Source: Bryobacterales bacterium (GTDB lineage Bacteria; Acidobacteriota; Terriglobia; Bryobacterales; UBA6623). From it: DNA of 39,067 nucleotides. Under the pieces are notes generated by a model, which did no database searches, was not told the DNA's origin, and saw only the letters and a list, made by a program, of their open reading frames with translations. Shown here piece after piece: positions 26,001 to 33,692 of this stretch; position 1 is the first letter of the stretch, and the number at the start of each line of letters is the position of its first letter. The stretch spans positions 10,094 through 49,160 of the forward strand of contig JAPPMB010000070.1 in NCBI GenBank assembly GCA_028819255.1, written 5' to 3'. A program made the translations under genes and the position numbers.

Positions 26001-27020
26001 GTGGGGAACCGCTCACGCCGGGCAGCCTGGAGCGGCAACGGATCGAGGAGCGTCTGCGAGGCAGGCTACAAGAGCCTGGAATTCCACTACGTGGTGCGGG
26101 CGGAGGACCGAGACCCGGACGGCATCCACATCGCGGCCGATGCGCTGACCCTCAACGGCGGCAGCATCCAGACGGCCGACGGTGCGGGTTCGACTCTCGT
26201 TCTTGGAGGGCCAGCGACCGGCGGTGCTGCGAATCACAAGGTGGACGGCAGCACGGCGACCGTTCCCCGGGTAGGTCGAGTCGGCATTTCCAGCAGACCG
26301 TCGGACGGCACGGCCTACAGGGCGGGCGAGAGAATCACGGTCTGGGTCCGATTCACCTCGCGGGTCAGGGCCACCGGAAGCCCCCAACTGACACTCGACG
26401 TGGGCGGCCAGACGCGCCGGGCTTCGTACTCGTCGCGCAGTCGCGACGGGGACGCCCTGTTCTTCCAGTACGAGGTGCAGTCGGAAGACATGGATGCGGA
26501 CGGCATCGGCATCGCGGCCGGCGCACTGACGCTGAACGGCGGGAGCATTCGGAGCGTGGTCGGAGCAGACGCGGACCTCAATCTCGGCGCCCATGCCATC
26601 ACGAATGCTGCGGACCACCCGGTGGACGGCAGCACGGCGACCGTTCCGAGGGTGAGCCGAGTGGGGATTTCCAGCAGCCCCTCGAACGGCACGGCCTACA
26701 GGGCGGGCGAAACGATTACGGTCTGGGTCCGATTCACCTCACGGATCAGGGCCACCGGAAGCCCCCGACTGGCACTCAACGTGGGCAGTCGGACGCGCCG
26801 GGCCTCGTACTCGTCGCGCAGTCGCGACGGGGATGCCCTGTTCTTCCGATACCGAGTGCAGGCGGGCGACATGGACACCAACGGCATCAGCATCGCGACC
26901 AACGCGCTGACTCTGAACGGCGGGAGCATTCGGAGCGAGGACGGGGCGGACGCGGACCTCGATCTCGGGGCCCATGCCATCACGAACGCTGCGGACCACC
27001 CGGTGGACGGCGGGGGATAG
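23076..27020 (+). CDS. Astacin-like metalloprotease with multidomain surface tail
   Basis: This is a 1314-residue exported zinc protease. With ATG 23076 as start, the hydrophobic signal (ALVLALVVAASANGQ) lies at about residues 65-80. That is unusually deep, so GTG 23151 may be the real start. The frame itself is open back to 22896. The catalytic domain (about 155-340) has HEIGHAVGLMHEHQR (zinc His254, His258, His264 and Glu255) and the Met-turn SVMHY, as in M12A astacins. The tail contains bacterial InlB-B/PEGA-like repeats (NPAGLLILVDG; EPGWRFSGWTG), a PPC-like sandwich (FQLYSGGEGYNVLVPP), a BACON-like domain (SNASWLTADP) and three Ig-like repeats. The last residues are DHPVDGGG, with no sorting signal. 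It probably digests host or matrix protein at the cell surface. The final 1.1 kb is duplicated at 35205-36399. Confidence 0.88.
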   Translation: MPKPCRGIGRNTSAGDGANHQFAQFVVEPPCPRPDALGGHRAEAQQPHQSAPARGRLAAIRLHARALVLALVVAASANGQAVRPEQGDGGSGRVTAPFVRTGIAIHYGQELHYEIIDGLAVHGGDMVLGSVEDVAAEHQRRRSTKAVADSPPVRRDLASVEDEFLWPDGVIPYVIESGFSPRGLSDIEKAIHEWNSKTVITLVQRTTETDYVRFLPTGLRPSEPYCRAQLGRKGGEQSIWLRRPDGCGLSSTIHEIGHAVGLMHEHQRHDRDKYVTVSEALSHGDNRSAYLADRQGRRPYDYSSVMHYRQFGTIPPGIPVRSERLSSGDIDGVARLYGTVPTATTITTNPAGLLILVDGQSVTTPAQFDWSPGSTHTVQAVSPQTVGAERFVFGRWSDEGGARRTLTADEESTWFEANYIAQRRILPCAETPEAGAVTVRPESRDGFHVQMQPVEVEARRGVFRNFLQWNPIPDLPRSADRHSRGSAPGASSNPASGTTPRWSRWSSRDSEITEFAATYTAKPVFLIDSNVDGIRILLDGEPRRIPWAFPADVHPDGISAEAPAIVPEEADFDDIRYRFKSWSDGGGRAHRIRVPASGGRVSLEVAREYRLRVASRNGPDDAGIVISPLSEDGFYAEGTRVQVTANPEPGWRFSGWTGEVSGFEPGQTVVMDGAKRLEAVFTKSEPVRPGERRRVTLRASDRFQLYSGGEGYNVLVPPDAAELTVRFQSSSAEEVDLHVHRGGRVRLEPGDSNATPEVRADFASTSPGATETVSITRASVPPLANDIYFIGFAVPAAGVQIEGTLSVEVRRSGIVAARPPALTFVSPAGSDPGPQTVRLAQETTGTARYRVVSNASWLTADPQEWARSGDGVEEISVRANTAGVAPGTHASSLTVLKADGGQGGTTWTETGVEIPVALAVVYGRGGTFTGQWANAVTIDSRPQDGDTYGAGEEIRVSVSFADPVEVSGAPALDVRVGNRSRRAAWSGNGSRSVCEAGYKSLEFHYVVRAEDRDPDGIHIAADALTLNGGSIQTADGAGSTLVLGGPATGGAANHKVDGSTATVPRVGRVGISSRPSDGTAYRAGERITVWVRFTSRVRATGSPQLTLDVGGQTRRASYSSRSRDGDALFFQYEVQSEDMDADGIGIAAGALTLNGGSIRSVVGADADLNLGAHAITNAADHPVDGSTATVPRVSRVGISSSPSNGTAYRAGETITVWVRFTSRIRATGSPRLALNVGSRTRRASYSSRSRDGDALFFRYRVQAGDMDTNGISIATNALTLNGGSIRSEDGADADLDLGAHAITNAADHPVDGGG
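25864..27020 (+). repeat. Three Ig-like repeats of about 125 residues
   Basis: Each unit runs: V-x-I-x-S-x-P-x-x-G-x-x-Y-x-A-G-E-x-I-x-V, a set of strands, F-x-Y-x-V-x-x-x-D-x-D-x-D-G-I-x-I, then A-L-T-L-N-G-G-S-I. Units begin near 25864, 26260 and 26640. Units 2 and 3 are much closer to each other than to unit 1, so the array probably grew by recent tandem duplication. Repeats of this pattern (SwmB-like) occur in large surface proteins of marine bacteria. Confidence 0.8.
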
Positions 27021-27115
27021 CCGTGGCAACGGAAGCGCGGAGACAGGTGCCGGGCGGCGTGGCCGCAGCGTCTCTTCGAGGCATACGGCGACCGAGTGGC
27101 GGCGGCCGTTCGGAC
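25921..27115. repeat. 1.2-kb duplicated segment, copy A
   Basis: This aligns without gaps to 35205-36399 at a constant offset of 9284. There are seven differences in 25955-26063, none seen from 26064 to 27082, and four in 27083-27105. After 27115 the copies diverge for about 90 bp in this copy. They share again a short tail (about 27206-27242 against 36398-36434, ending CCATGCGCGATTCCCG). Confidence 0.95.
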
Positions 27116-28259
27116 GGGGGGCGGAGAGAGTCCCTGATCGGCGTGCAGCTGAGTGCAGACGGCAGGTCGTGATCGGGAAAGCGGGCCAGCGGAGCCCGAC
27201 CGCGGGGTCAGCGAACCGCGGCCAATCCATGCGCGATTCCCGCCCCGACGATCACCCAGCCGCCGGACCTCCTCCGGCGCCACCCAGAAGACACAGGGGG
27301 AGAGCGCACCAGCCCCGGGGTGTGTCCGGGCGCACTGCGGACACGGCCTGCCAGAGCTGTGCCCTGGCGGCCCGGCTGCAGGAGAGTCGCACAATGGTGT
27401 CGCTCCTAGGCTGTCTTCCTACCCAACCCGGAGCGGGACGTTTGGGCAGCGGGAGCAGCTGCGGACTGGGTCCATCGACAGGAGTCGGACAGGTTCGCGG
27501 ATCTGCCACCGCGGCAAGGCTGGATCCTGGGTCCAAGCGTTGTGACACCTGTTCGCATCAAGGAGACTGAGGCCTTTCCCTTGAGCAAGTCTGCCGATCC
27601 CGGCTCGGCCGTCTCGTCCCAGCCGATCGAGTTGGGTCGCAAGAGGTGCCCCAGAGAACCGCGACCTTCGGGTGGCCGCGCCGAGTGCCAGCGGAGGATC
27701 TAAAGCAGCCTGTTTGCAGGGCGGTCGCCGCCGGGCTCCTGCGGAAGCTGCCGGCAGCAGCGTGGCTAGCCGGATCGGCCAACCGATTCCAGCCCGCCGG
27801 TGCCGACTGGCCCGAGCCTGCTGGCTATCGCAAACCACTCGGACTGCTCCTCACGGGCTGCCCCAGGCGAGCGCAAACACCCGTCATGGCCTCCAAACCC
27901 TTGCCAGACTCCGTACTTTGAGAATTCCTGCGGCAGGCGAAACCAATGTGCAGTTGGATACATGATCAATCCGTGGCGTCTGGATGCGATCATTGCGCTG
28001 GCAGCTCCCTTGGCGGAAACGGCCAGCTAGGCCCGCACACGGCGATCTGGCCTTGCTTCCAGAGACCCCTGTTGGCGCCGGACCCGTGGTCGGCGATGTT
28101 ATTGTCCGGGCCCGTCTGGGCCGGCTCCTCAGTCCCGCCGACGGCAACAGGCACCCGGATCACTCCAATCCCAGTACGATGATTCCCTGCATCGAAGTCG
28201 GCAAGAGCGTCTGGAAAGCAGAGGAGTGCGCTGGCTTGCAGGCGTGCAGCAGCAGCAAG
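27116..28259. other. No gene recognised; holds the 60-bp repeat
   Basis: More than 1.1 kb follow the protease without a convincing gene. The segment holds the shared tail of the 1.2-kb duplication and the second 60-bp repeat. Translations on both strands are Arg/Pro/Ala-rich and broken. I see no transposase motif. Confidence 0.5.
27241..27300. repeat. 60-bp dispersed repeat, copy 2
   Basis: This is the counterpart of 16495-16554. The copy contains CGCCGGA-CCTCC-TCCGGCG, a 7-bp inverted repeat that is mostly lost in copy 1. It begins exactly where the homology between the two copies of the 1.2-kb duplication ends. Confidence 0.7.
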
Positions 28260-28290
28260 GCGGGCGGGCCCGTTGCCAAGGCCCGCCCGC
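28260..28290 (-). terminator. Strong GC hairpin downstream of the lipoprotein pseudogene
   Basis: GCGGGCGGGCC (28260-28270) and GGCCCGCCCGC (28280-28290) form a perfect 11-bp stem with a nine-base loop. It lies 33 bp beyond the minus-strand stop at 28324. The T-rich tail is poor (CTTGCTGCTG on the minus strand), but the position and stability fit a terminator. Confidence 0.6.
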
Positions 28291-28323
28291 GAGTGGCAGC
28301 GTCGGTTGCGGCGGCAACGCCGG

Positions 28324-29850
28324 CTAAGGATTCAGGCCGGCACCGAACGATCCCTTGAAGTCCAGGCCGTTGGCAGCCGTTTCCGCGATCGACCATGTTC
28401 CGAGCACTCCGAGAGGGCGTTCCGAGTGGCCGTTCCCTACGAACTTTCCGCTGATTGTTGCGCTTCCGGCGAGGGCTCCGTCCCGAGCACCGCTGGCCCT
28501 GTAGCCGAACCGAACACTGGGGGCTGTCGCATCGGCGTCACTTAATTCCGCGGTTGCGCTCCCGTCAATGTCAATTCCGGACAGGAAGATCGTTCCCACG
28601 TCCTGACTTTCGTGCTGGAACCAGTCCCTGGCGCTGCCGTACACGCCCTTGAGGTCGACAATCCTTGCCGTGATGTTGTCCTCGCCGTTGTCGTCGCCCC
28701 AGTTGACAGTCGGCTCGAACGTCCCGCTGTAGAGGTTGCCAGTGTTATCGTCGACCGAAAGCGTCTCTCCTGCGTAGTCCGCGACGAGGCTCAAGGTGGT
28801 CGTTTCGAGTGCCAAGGGACTGTATCCGAATGTGCGGTGAGCAACGGTATTGCCGGGAACCGCCCCTTCCGCGGTAAGCGGCACCGTCTCCGACCAGACG
28901 CCGAAACGGGTGTAGACAGTGCTGTCGCACCGGACCAACAGGGAAATGTCGCGGGCATCGAAGACGTCGCTGATCTGGGAGGCGGTGTGGTCGGTCTCGT
29001 CCGCGGAGATTCCATCCGTTTACAGTGCGGTCCTAAAGCTCCTTTCGCTTGAGAGGACGGTGGACATCTTCGACGGATTGTCGTGGAGGTCCTCTGCAGT
29101 TGGGCCGGTCAGGGCAGGCAGGCTGCTGCCGAGAACGACCTCCGAGGCAGCTGAGGCATGACTAATGAGACAGCCTGAGTCGAGGTCCTCCGCAGCGTCC
29201 CCGGATCCGGTCCGGAGCTGTCCGTGGGTGCCGGTATCGTCATACGTGCTCCGTTCGGACGTGCTGTCGACAGGCCTTCGAAGCCGGTAGATCTCGTTCC
29301 GCGCTGCTGTTACCAGAATATCCCCCAGCACGGTCACGTTCGTGCGCGGGTGCAGATCCTCGAGGTCTTCGGTCCAGCCATTGGGATTGTCGACGTACCA
29401 GTCGAATCAGCTCCAGCAGGTCCGTTCGGGAATGGGTCATGCCGAGCGCGGCATTTGACAGCGTGGTCGTGTTGTCGTCATCCGCGGCATCGGTCGATAT
29501 GGCACCGACAACGAATCCGGTGCTTCCAAGGACTGCCCTCGTGGCAGCGATCACCTTCCCGCCGTCATCGGGAGCTTTGGCTGCGAAGAGGCCGATGGAC
29601 CTGACGACTGTCTCCCTGTGGAACGAATCGGAGCTCGCGGCATCGAGAGCGGGGCCGTCCTCGTCCTTCAGTTCCGTAACGGCGCCCGTCACCTAGGTCT
29701 TCGAAGAGCTTGCCACGAGTTCGATCTTGCCGGCATAGAGTTCCGGGGCTGTAGGTGCCATCGCTCCGTACGGGCCGTCGGCCCACAGCAGCAAAATCCG
29801 TGCCCGCTCGCAGTTTCGCCACAACATCGAGGCGGCCTACACGCGTCGTT
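28324..29850 (-). pseudogene. Decayed TbpB-like surface lipoprotein gene
   Basis: Minus-strand frames join into one protein of about 500 residues. The pieces in order are VAKLRAGTDFAAVGRRP and DGTYSPGT, a frame change near 29738, then LYAGKIELVASSSKT and an in-frame TAG (29693-29695). VTGAVTELKDEDGPALD and DLLELIRLV follow, then a frame change near 29400. Next come VDNPNGWTEDLEDLHPRTN and ILVTAARNEIYRLRRP, then SFRTAL and an in-frame TAA (29020-29022). The last part is intact: TDGISADETDHTASQISDVF, FGVWSETVPL, FGYSPLA, ISGKFVG and GVLGTWSIAE, ending KGSFGAGLNP. The C-terminal half resembles the beta-barrel domain of transferrin-binding-protein-like lipoproteins. The signal peptide with lipobox is not found. 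Two frameshifts plus two nonsense codons mean the gene is dead. Confidence 0.7.
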
Positions 29851-30340
29851 CCTGTCCGCGGTTCTCTTCGGGGTACAGTTCAGGCTCCGAGTCCGGCCGT
29901 TCCATGACGCTCCACCGTGGCCCATCCAGCATTGCACGGGCAAATTGTAATTTCGACTCTTTGAGGATTCAGGACACTAGCAGCAAGGTTCTGAACCGCG
30001 ATCTGAATATCGTTTGCCTACGGAGCCCCAAGCCAAGCCTCCGGCGGGATGGCGTGTTACGCTTGCATAGGGACGCTGGCGAGACTGATGAGGCTGGAGT
30101 GTGTCGGGGTAGGCTTGGCACGAGCGTGGCTGTCCTCAGGCTCGAACCGGATCTAGTGTGGACGAACCGAGGTGGCAGACGGACATTCTTGGAGACCGTT
30201 CGCGTTTCAGTGCGAATAGACTCTCGCGAGACGTGCGGAGGGCAGAATACTGCGGCGTACTTTGTCGGGCGTCACACGCACACACAAGAACGCCACGGGC
30301 GCGGGTTCTCCGACCAAGTTGCAATCCAGAACGAGAGCCA
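29851..30340. other. Upstream region of the 30341-32706 operon
   Basis: About 490 bp without a recognisable gene, lying between the lipoprotein pseudogene (-) and the plus-strand operon. It must contain the operon promoter. I could not identify a convincing -10/-35 pair or operator. Confidence 0.4.
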
Positions 30341-30487
30341 ATGGCAATGCTGGGAAGGATATTCGACTTCCGAAGGCGTGAGGGCCGTCGTTCGGCTACA
30401 CGGTCCGACTCCGTTCCCTCCGTCTCGTCTCATGCGTCCAAATGCCATAGCGGCCCCGCCAAGAAACGCGAAGCCAAGCGGCCATGA
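30341..30487 (+). CDS. Possible 48-residue basic peptide coupled to the next gene
   Basis: ATG 30341 opens a 48-codon frame, MAMLGRIFDFRRREGRRS to KKREAKRP, whose TGA overlaps the ATG of the following gene (ATGA at 30484-30487). The peptide has a short amphipathic start and a very basic remainder. The overlap suggests translational coupling, which is the main reason to consider it real. There is no strong ribosome site (gagagcca upstream) and no recognised family. Confidence 0.35.
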   Translation: MAMLGRIFDFRRREGRRSATRSDSVPSVSSHASKCHSGPAKKREAKRP

Positions 30488-31470
30488 CACGAGCCGACAG
30501 CCGCAGACTTCAGCCAGAGGTGCCGTTCCTGTACGAAATGGTGATCTCGTTTTTTCATGCGGCCAGAATTGCCCTCGATCCTGTCCTGCAAGAGATTGAC
30601 GGATATCGCGAGCTTCAAACCGACCAACACGGAGGGCCTGTTGGCCCCGACCACGTGGCGCGCAAGGTGGCGGAACTTCCGATTGGCGATATCTTCGGCC
30701 ATGTCGGCGCATGCCTTTCCGCGACGACCAACCTCGGTCTCGCCTACGTCCACTCGTTCCGTCTACTGAGTTTCCTCACACAGAACAAAGATGCCCTCCC
30801 GCCCAACGCGACCAAGCCCCACCTCGCCAAGTTGTACGACGCCCTTCCGTCCGCTTCGCGGGAAGCGCTGCGCAGGGCGTACGACGGGGTGGGCGCGCAC
30901 GACTTTGAGATCGAACTGAGGGCTAGCCCATCCTCCGAGCCAACCAGGAGCGAGACCTCGTTCAGCGGCCGGAGTTTCCGCTCGGCGCTTGCCTATTGGC
31001 AGTCGCACGGGATGTTGCAGGATAGCCACCTCTCCCTTTCCAGCGCCAGCCGTGCGTCCGTCATTCGCGTGTTCGTTCCGTTCAGGTCCGTGCTCGTCCT
31101 AGACCGCATCCTTGCGGATCAAGTAGCACCGACACTCGGTCTAGACTACAAGACTATGGACCAACAGATGTCGAGCCGCACCGAGGATCCCGAACTCAAG
31201 TGGGACGGCGGAATGATCTACGTGTCGTTACCCGACAAGCTCGGGCGGCTTATCAACGCGACGTGGATCCCGGGAATCACATCTGTCGTTCGCATCAGGG
31301 AGTCGGGAACAGAAGAATGGAGTCCTGGTTTCGAGACACCCTTCAACAAGTGCTCATTCGTCGGTCTCAAGCCCGACACCGAATACGACGTACAGGTGAC
31401 CCACAAGAACGAAGCCGGCGAGGGCGAACCTGCAGTATTCGCGATCAAGTCCGATCCAAGAACAGCCTAG
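30484..31470 (+). CDS. Unrecognised protein with C-terminal fibronectin III domain (operon gene 1)
   Basis: This 328-residue protein has no signal peptide or membrane helix. The first about 140 residues look all-helical (FLYEMVISFFHAARIALDPV, VGACLSATTNLGLAYVHSF, AKLYDALPSASREALRRAYD). The middle (about 150-225) is mixed, with SALAYWQSHGMLQD and VIRVFVPFRSVLVLDRIL. Residues about 235-325 fit a fibronectin type III fold: an early proline strand, then EEWSPGFETPFNKCSFVGLK and PDTEYDVQVTHKNEAGEGE. A cytoplasmic helical domain followed by FN3 is uncommon in bacteria. The next gene starts 10 bp downstream. I do not recognise the family. The helical part could be HEPN-like, but I see no clear RxxxxH motif. 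Confidence 0.72.
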   Translation: MTRADSRRLQPEVPFLYEMVISFFHAARIALDPVLQEIDGYRELQTDQHGGPVGPDHVARKVAELPIGDIFGHVGACLSATTNLGLAYVHSFRLLSFLTQNKDALPPNATKPHLAKLYDALPSASREALRRAYDGVGAHDFEIELRASPSSEPTRSETSFSGRSFRSALAYWQSHGMLQDSHLSLSSASRASVIRVFVPFRSVLVLDRILADQVAPTLGLDYKTMDQQMSSRTEDPELKWDGGMIYVSLPDKLGRLINATWIPGITSVVRIRESGTEEWSPGFETPFNKCSFVGLKPDTEYDVQVTHKNEAGEGEPAVFAIKSDPRTA

Positions 31471-31480
31471 GGAATCCACG

Positions 31481-32131
31481 TTGCCCAATACACCAGCCAC
31501 CCACTCCCTGCCCCCTTCCGGCCGTGCCCTGCCTGCGCCGGAAGTAGCGACGCCAGGCAGGCATATCGTCATTCGACGGCCCAAAGATGCCGATTACTCC
31601 TGGCCGGGTCGGTTCCGGCGGGAACGCGTCGGGCCAACCATCCTGGTTCGACTACGACCGCACGCAGATTGGCGATTTCAAGTCCTGCCACGCTACTCGA
31701 CAGCACTCTGTGCGCGTACGGGCCGCAAGTCGGGCGGCCGGGCACCCGAAACCTCCGAGGCCGAGCACAAGCTCCGCCAGGAACTTGTCTCCTATACGCG
31801 CTTGGGCGACAACTGGGATGGGGACGGCGCCAAGGCTCCGTCGCAGGAGGCGGTGAATGACGCCTTGACCTTCCTCGACGGCAGGCCGGCCAACATTCCC
31901 CTGCCCTATCCAGAGGAAGGCACCGAAGGGGACGTTGGCGTGTACTGGGACAACCGTCAGGCACATGTGTTCGCCGAAGTGACCTTCGAAGGCGACCGCA
32001 CCTGCGCGTACTTCGCCGTTCACGGAGTGCCCGGAGCTGTGAGCGAGAAGTGCGGCAGCGATGATGTGGACGTGACCGCACCTTGGCCCGACGACATGCT
32101 GCGGATCCTGCGGATGCAGGATCCGGCATGA
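31481..32131 (+). CDS. NWDGDGA-motif protein (operon gene 2)
   Basis: This protein is about 216 residues long. The only plausible start is TTG 31481, so the N-terminus is uncertain, and the first about 90 residues are less protein-like than the rest. The conserved part is ELVSYTRLGDNWDGDGAKAP (residues 101-120), then EAVNDALTFLDGRP, VGVYWDNRQAHVFAEVTFEG and CAYFAVHG. The pattern 'L-x-x-x-NWDG-x-GA-x-x-P, helix, V-x-x-x-W' marks a family of small uncharacterised proteins that I associate with short operons of unknown function in accessory regions. That association is from memory and is not proven here. The stop overlaps the next start (ATGA), so the two are probably translationally coupled. 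Confidence 0.7.
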   Translation: MPNTPATHSLPPSGRALPAPEVATPGRHIVIRRPKDADYSWPGRFRRERVGPTILVRLRPHADWRFQVLPRYSTALCARTGRKSGGRAPETSEAEHKLRQELVSYTRLGDNWDGDGAKAPSQEAVNDALTFLDGRPANIPLPYPEEGTEGDVGVYWDNRQAHVFAEVTFEGDRTCAYFAVHGVPGAVSEKCGSDDVDVTAPWPDDMLRILRMQDPA

Positions 32132-32706
32132 GCCACTTGATTGTGATGTCGTGCAGCTGCATCGAACTGGAGACCCGGCATGGCCAAGGCGACTGCAAGT
32201 GCGCTCGCTACCGGAAGGAATTCCCCAACTGCGCGTGTGAGCGCGAATCGGTCAGCAAGCACTCTCCCGGTCCGGTGGACGACAGTGAAGTTCTGGTGCG
32301 CACTCTCTTCAGGGAGCGGCACATCGACCAGGACGGACGTTTGAAGCCCGCGTACTTTCGCCCCGAGCCGGTGAACCGGGGGTTCTCCGTAGACCGTGTC
32401 CTCCTCATGGGGCCAAAGCCACTGAAGTCAAGCAAGCGAACCGACGCGCGGTACAACGGCTATCTGAAGTTCACAGCAACCTGCAGCGGGGATGTCCGGG
32501 AGTTGCTGAGAGACGGACAAAGGCTGTTCTGCATCTACGACTCGGCCACCGTCGAGAACAAGGCTCACGCCGACATCTGCCAGAACGTCCATGTCAAACG
32601 AGGCACCGATAACCGAAAGCGCCTCATGATGGAAATCGCCTGGCAACTCAGGAGTGCCTTCCGGGCACCGCAGCCAGATCCACCAACATCGCTAACGGAC
32701 GGATGA
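32128..32706 (+). CDS. Cysteine-rich hypothetical protein (operon gene 3)
   Basis: This 192-residue protein starts at ATG 32128, overlapping the stop of gene 2. The N-terminus carries three CxC pairs (C9/C11, C23/C25, C35/C37: MSCSC, GDCKCARY, FPNCACE), which could bind zinc or an Fe-S cluster. The rest contains SEVLVRTLFRERHIDQDGRL, KPAYFRPEPVNRGFSVDRV, a strand pair and FCIYDSATVENKAHADIC. The segments 'E-x-L-x-R-x-x-F ... G-x-x-x-x-x-A/Y-F-x-P ... L/F-S-V-x-R' and 'N-x-A-H-A-D-I' look like a conserved uncharacterised family that occurs next to NWDG-type genes. The function is unknown. The tail (QPDPPTSLTDG) is disordered. Confidence 0.72.
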   Translation: MSHLIVMSCSCIELETRHGQGDCKCARYRKEFPNCACERESVSKHSPGPVDDSEVLVRTLFRERHIDQDGRLKPAYFRPEPVNRGFSVDRVLLMGPKPLKSSKRTDARYNGYLKFTATCSGDVRELLRDGQRLFCIYDSATVENKAHADICQNVHVKRGTDNRKRLMMEIAWQLRSAFRAPQPDPPTSLTDG

Positions 32707-33239
32707 GCCGACGTCTCGTTCCACGGGGCGTTGCCGAATCAGGCTTCGCGCTCCCGTCTGCGTCTTCCAGGGGAGTCCCGCGTTCCGGGCGGACGGGAGG
32801 GGCGATTCCTTCGAGCCGGGCTCTCAGAAACGCGGTGGGGAGCCGCGGCAAGCCGTGACTCGGACCCAGCGGGGTTCGAATCTTGTCGCGCGGGCAGATG
32901 CCGATTCCTTTGACGCGACCATCAGCGATCAGGAAACCGGCAGACCCCAGCCCGCCTGTTCGTCCCGGAGAGGCGCCGGATGCCGATGGGGCAAGGGAAA
33001 GCGCAGCCTCCCCGTCTCCGCAGCCCGATTCGGAAGCGTTGGGCGGGCCGCCTCCTGACACCTCGCAACTCAAGTTCGTCGTGCGCCGCGAAGAGGCGCG
33101 CTAGTTCAAGTGGCAAGGACGGAATCTTCCGTTAAGTCGCGGGCCGGTGGCCGAGCGGCTTAGCATCTTCCTCCGAGGCCTGAGTTACTTGCCGCTTCCA
33201 TCGTAGCAGACCTCAGTCCAGGAGACGCAAGGAATCTTC
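32707..33239. other. No clear gene (about 530 bp)
   Basis: This follows the three-gene operon. A plus-strand frame at 32883-33104 ends QLKFVVRREEAR and could be a fragment, but it begins in Pro/Ser-rich sequence. A T-arm-like GGGGTTCGAATC and a D-arm-like GGTGGCCGAGCGG occur about 270 bp apart and do not form a tRNA. Confidence 0.4.
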
Positions 33240-33248
33240 TGGTATGCT
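33240..33248 (+). promoter_or_regulatory. Extended -10 next to the DUF2158 start
   Basis: TG-G-TATGCT is an extended -10 element ending six bases before the ATG at 33255. The intervening gtaggc contains no real ribosome site, so this may be a leaderless transcript. The spacing equals that at 10871-10883. Confidence 0.4.
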
Positions 33249-33254
33249 GTAGGC

Positions 33255-33455
33255 ATGGCGAAACAGAACACACCACCGATCAAGGCCGGAGATGTGGTCC
33301 GCTTGAAATCCGGCGGACCTCACATGACAGCCGCTGCAATCAAGGGAAGCGGCTCTGAAGACGACCAGATTAGGTGCCAATGGTTCGTGCAAGACTTTGA
33401 CAGCATGCCCCAATCCAAGGTTTTCAGTCGAGCGGCTCTCGTAAGAGTGGGTTGA
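33255..33455 (+). CDS. DUF2158 (YodC-like) small protein
   Basis: This 66-residue protein contains IKAGDVVRLKSGGPHMTAAA and IRCQWFVQDFDSMPQSKVF, followed by SRAALVRV. That is the full pattern of DUF2158: GD-x-V-x-L-K-S-GGP-x-M-T, then C-x-W-F. The fold is a small SH3-like beta-barrel and the function is not established. Members are common on plasmids and in accessory regions. It starts at ATG 33255 behind an extended -10 element. Confidence 0.85.
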   Translation: MAKQNTPPIKAGDVVRLKSGGPHMTAAAIKGSGSEDDQIRCQWFVQDFDSMPQSKVFSRAALVRVG

Positions 33456-33692
33456 GCGGCGAGACGTGCTAGAGTAATCTTGGTGTGGCGGGAGCCGTGG
33501 TCGTGTGCTGACGAGGACACATTGGACTCGACTCGCAACGCGCTGGCCAAGCCTAGGAGCTTTTTCACCGCACCCCATCTTGGCGCAGATCCTCCAGCTC
33601 CGCGGGTGAAGATTTAGTTCACGCGAAATTAAGCGACTACCGGCCAGCGCGGCCTGTGCCACGACACTATCTGATCTAGAGGAACAATCACC

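Noticed and set aside
25921..27300. Mobile element carrying the 1.2-kb segment
   Set aside because: No transposase, terminal inverted repeats or target-site duplications are visible. The edges look like recombination and conversion boundaries.
32868..32890. T-arm-like GGGGTTCGAATC
   Set aside because: The five stem pairs do not form (only one Watson-Crick and two G-T pairs), and no cloverleaf can be built upstream.
33137..33200. tRNA-Ser-like segment (GGTGGCCGAGCGGCTTAGC)
   Set aside because: It resembles the 5' half of a tRNA, but no TTCGA T-arm or closing acceptor follows.
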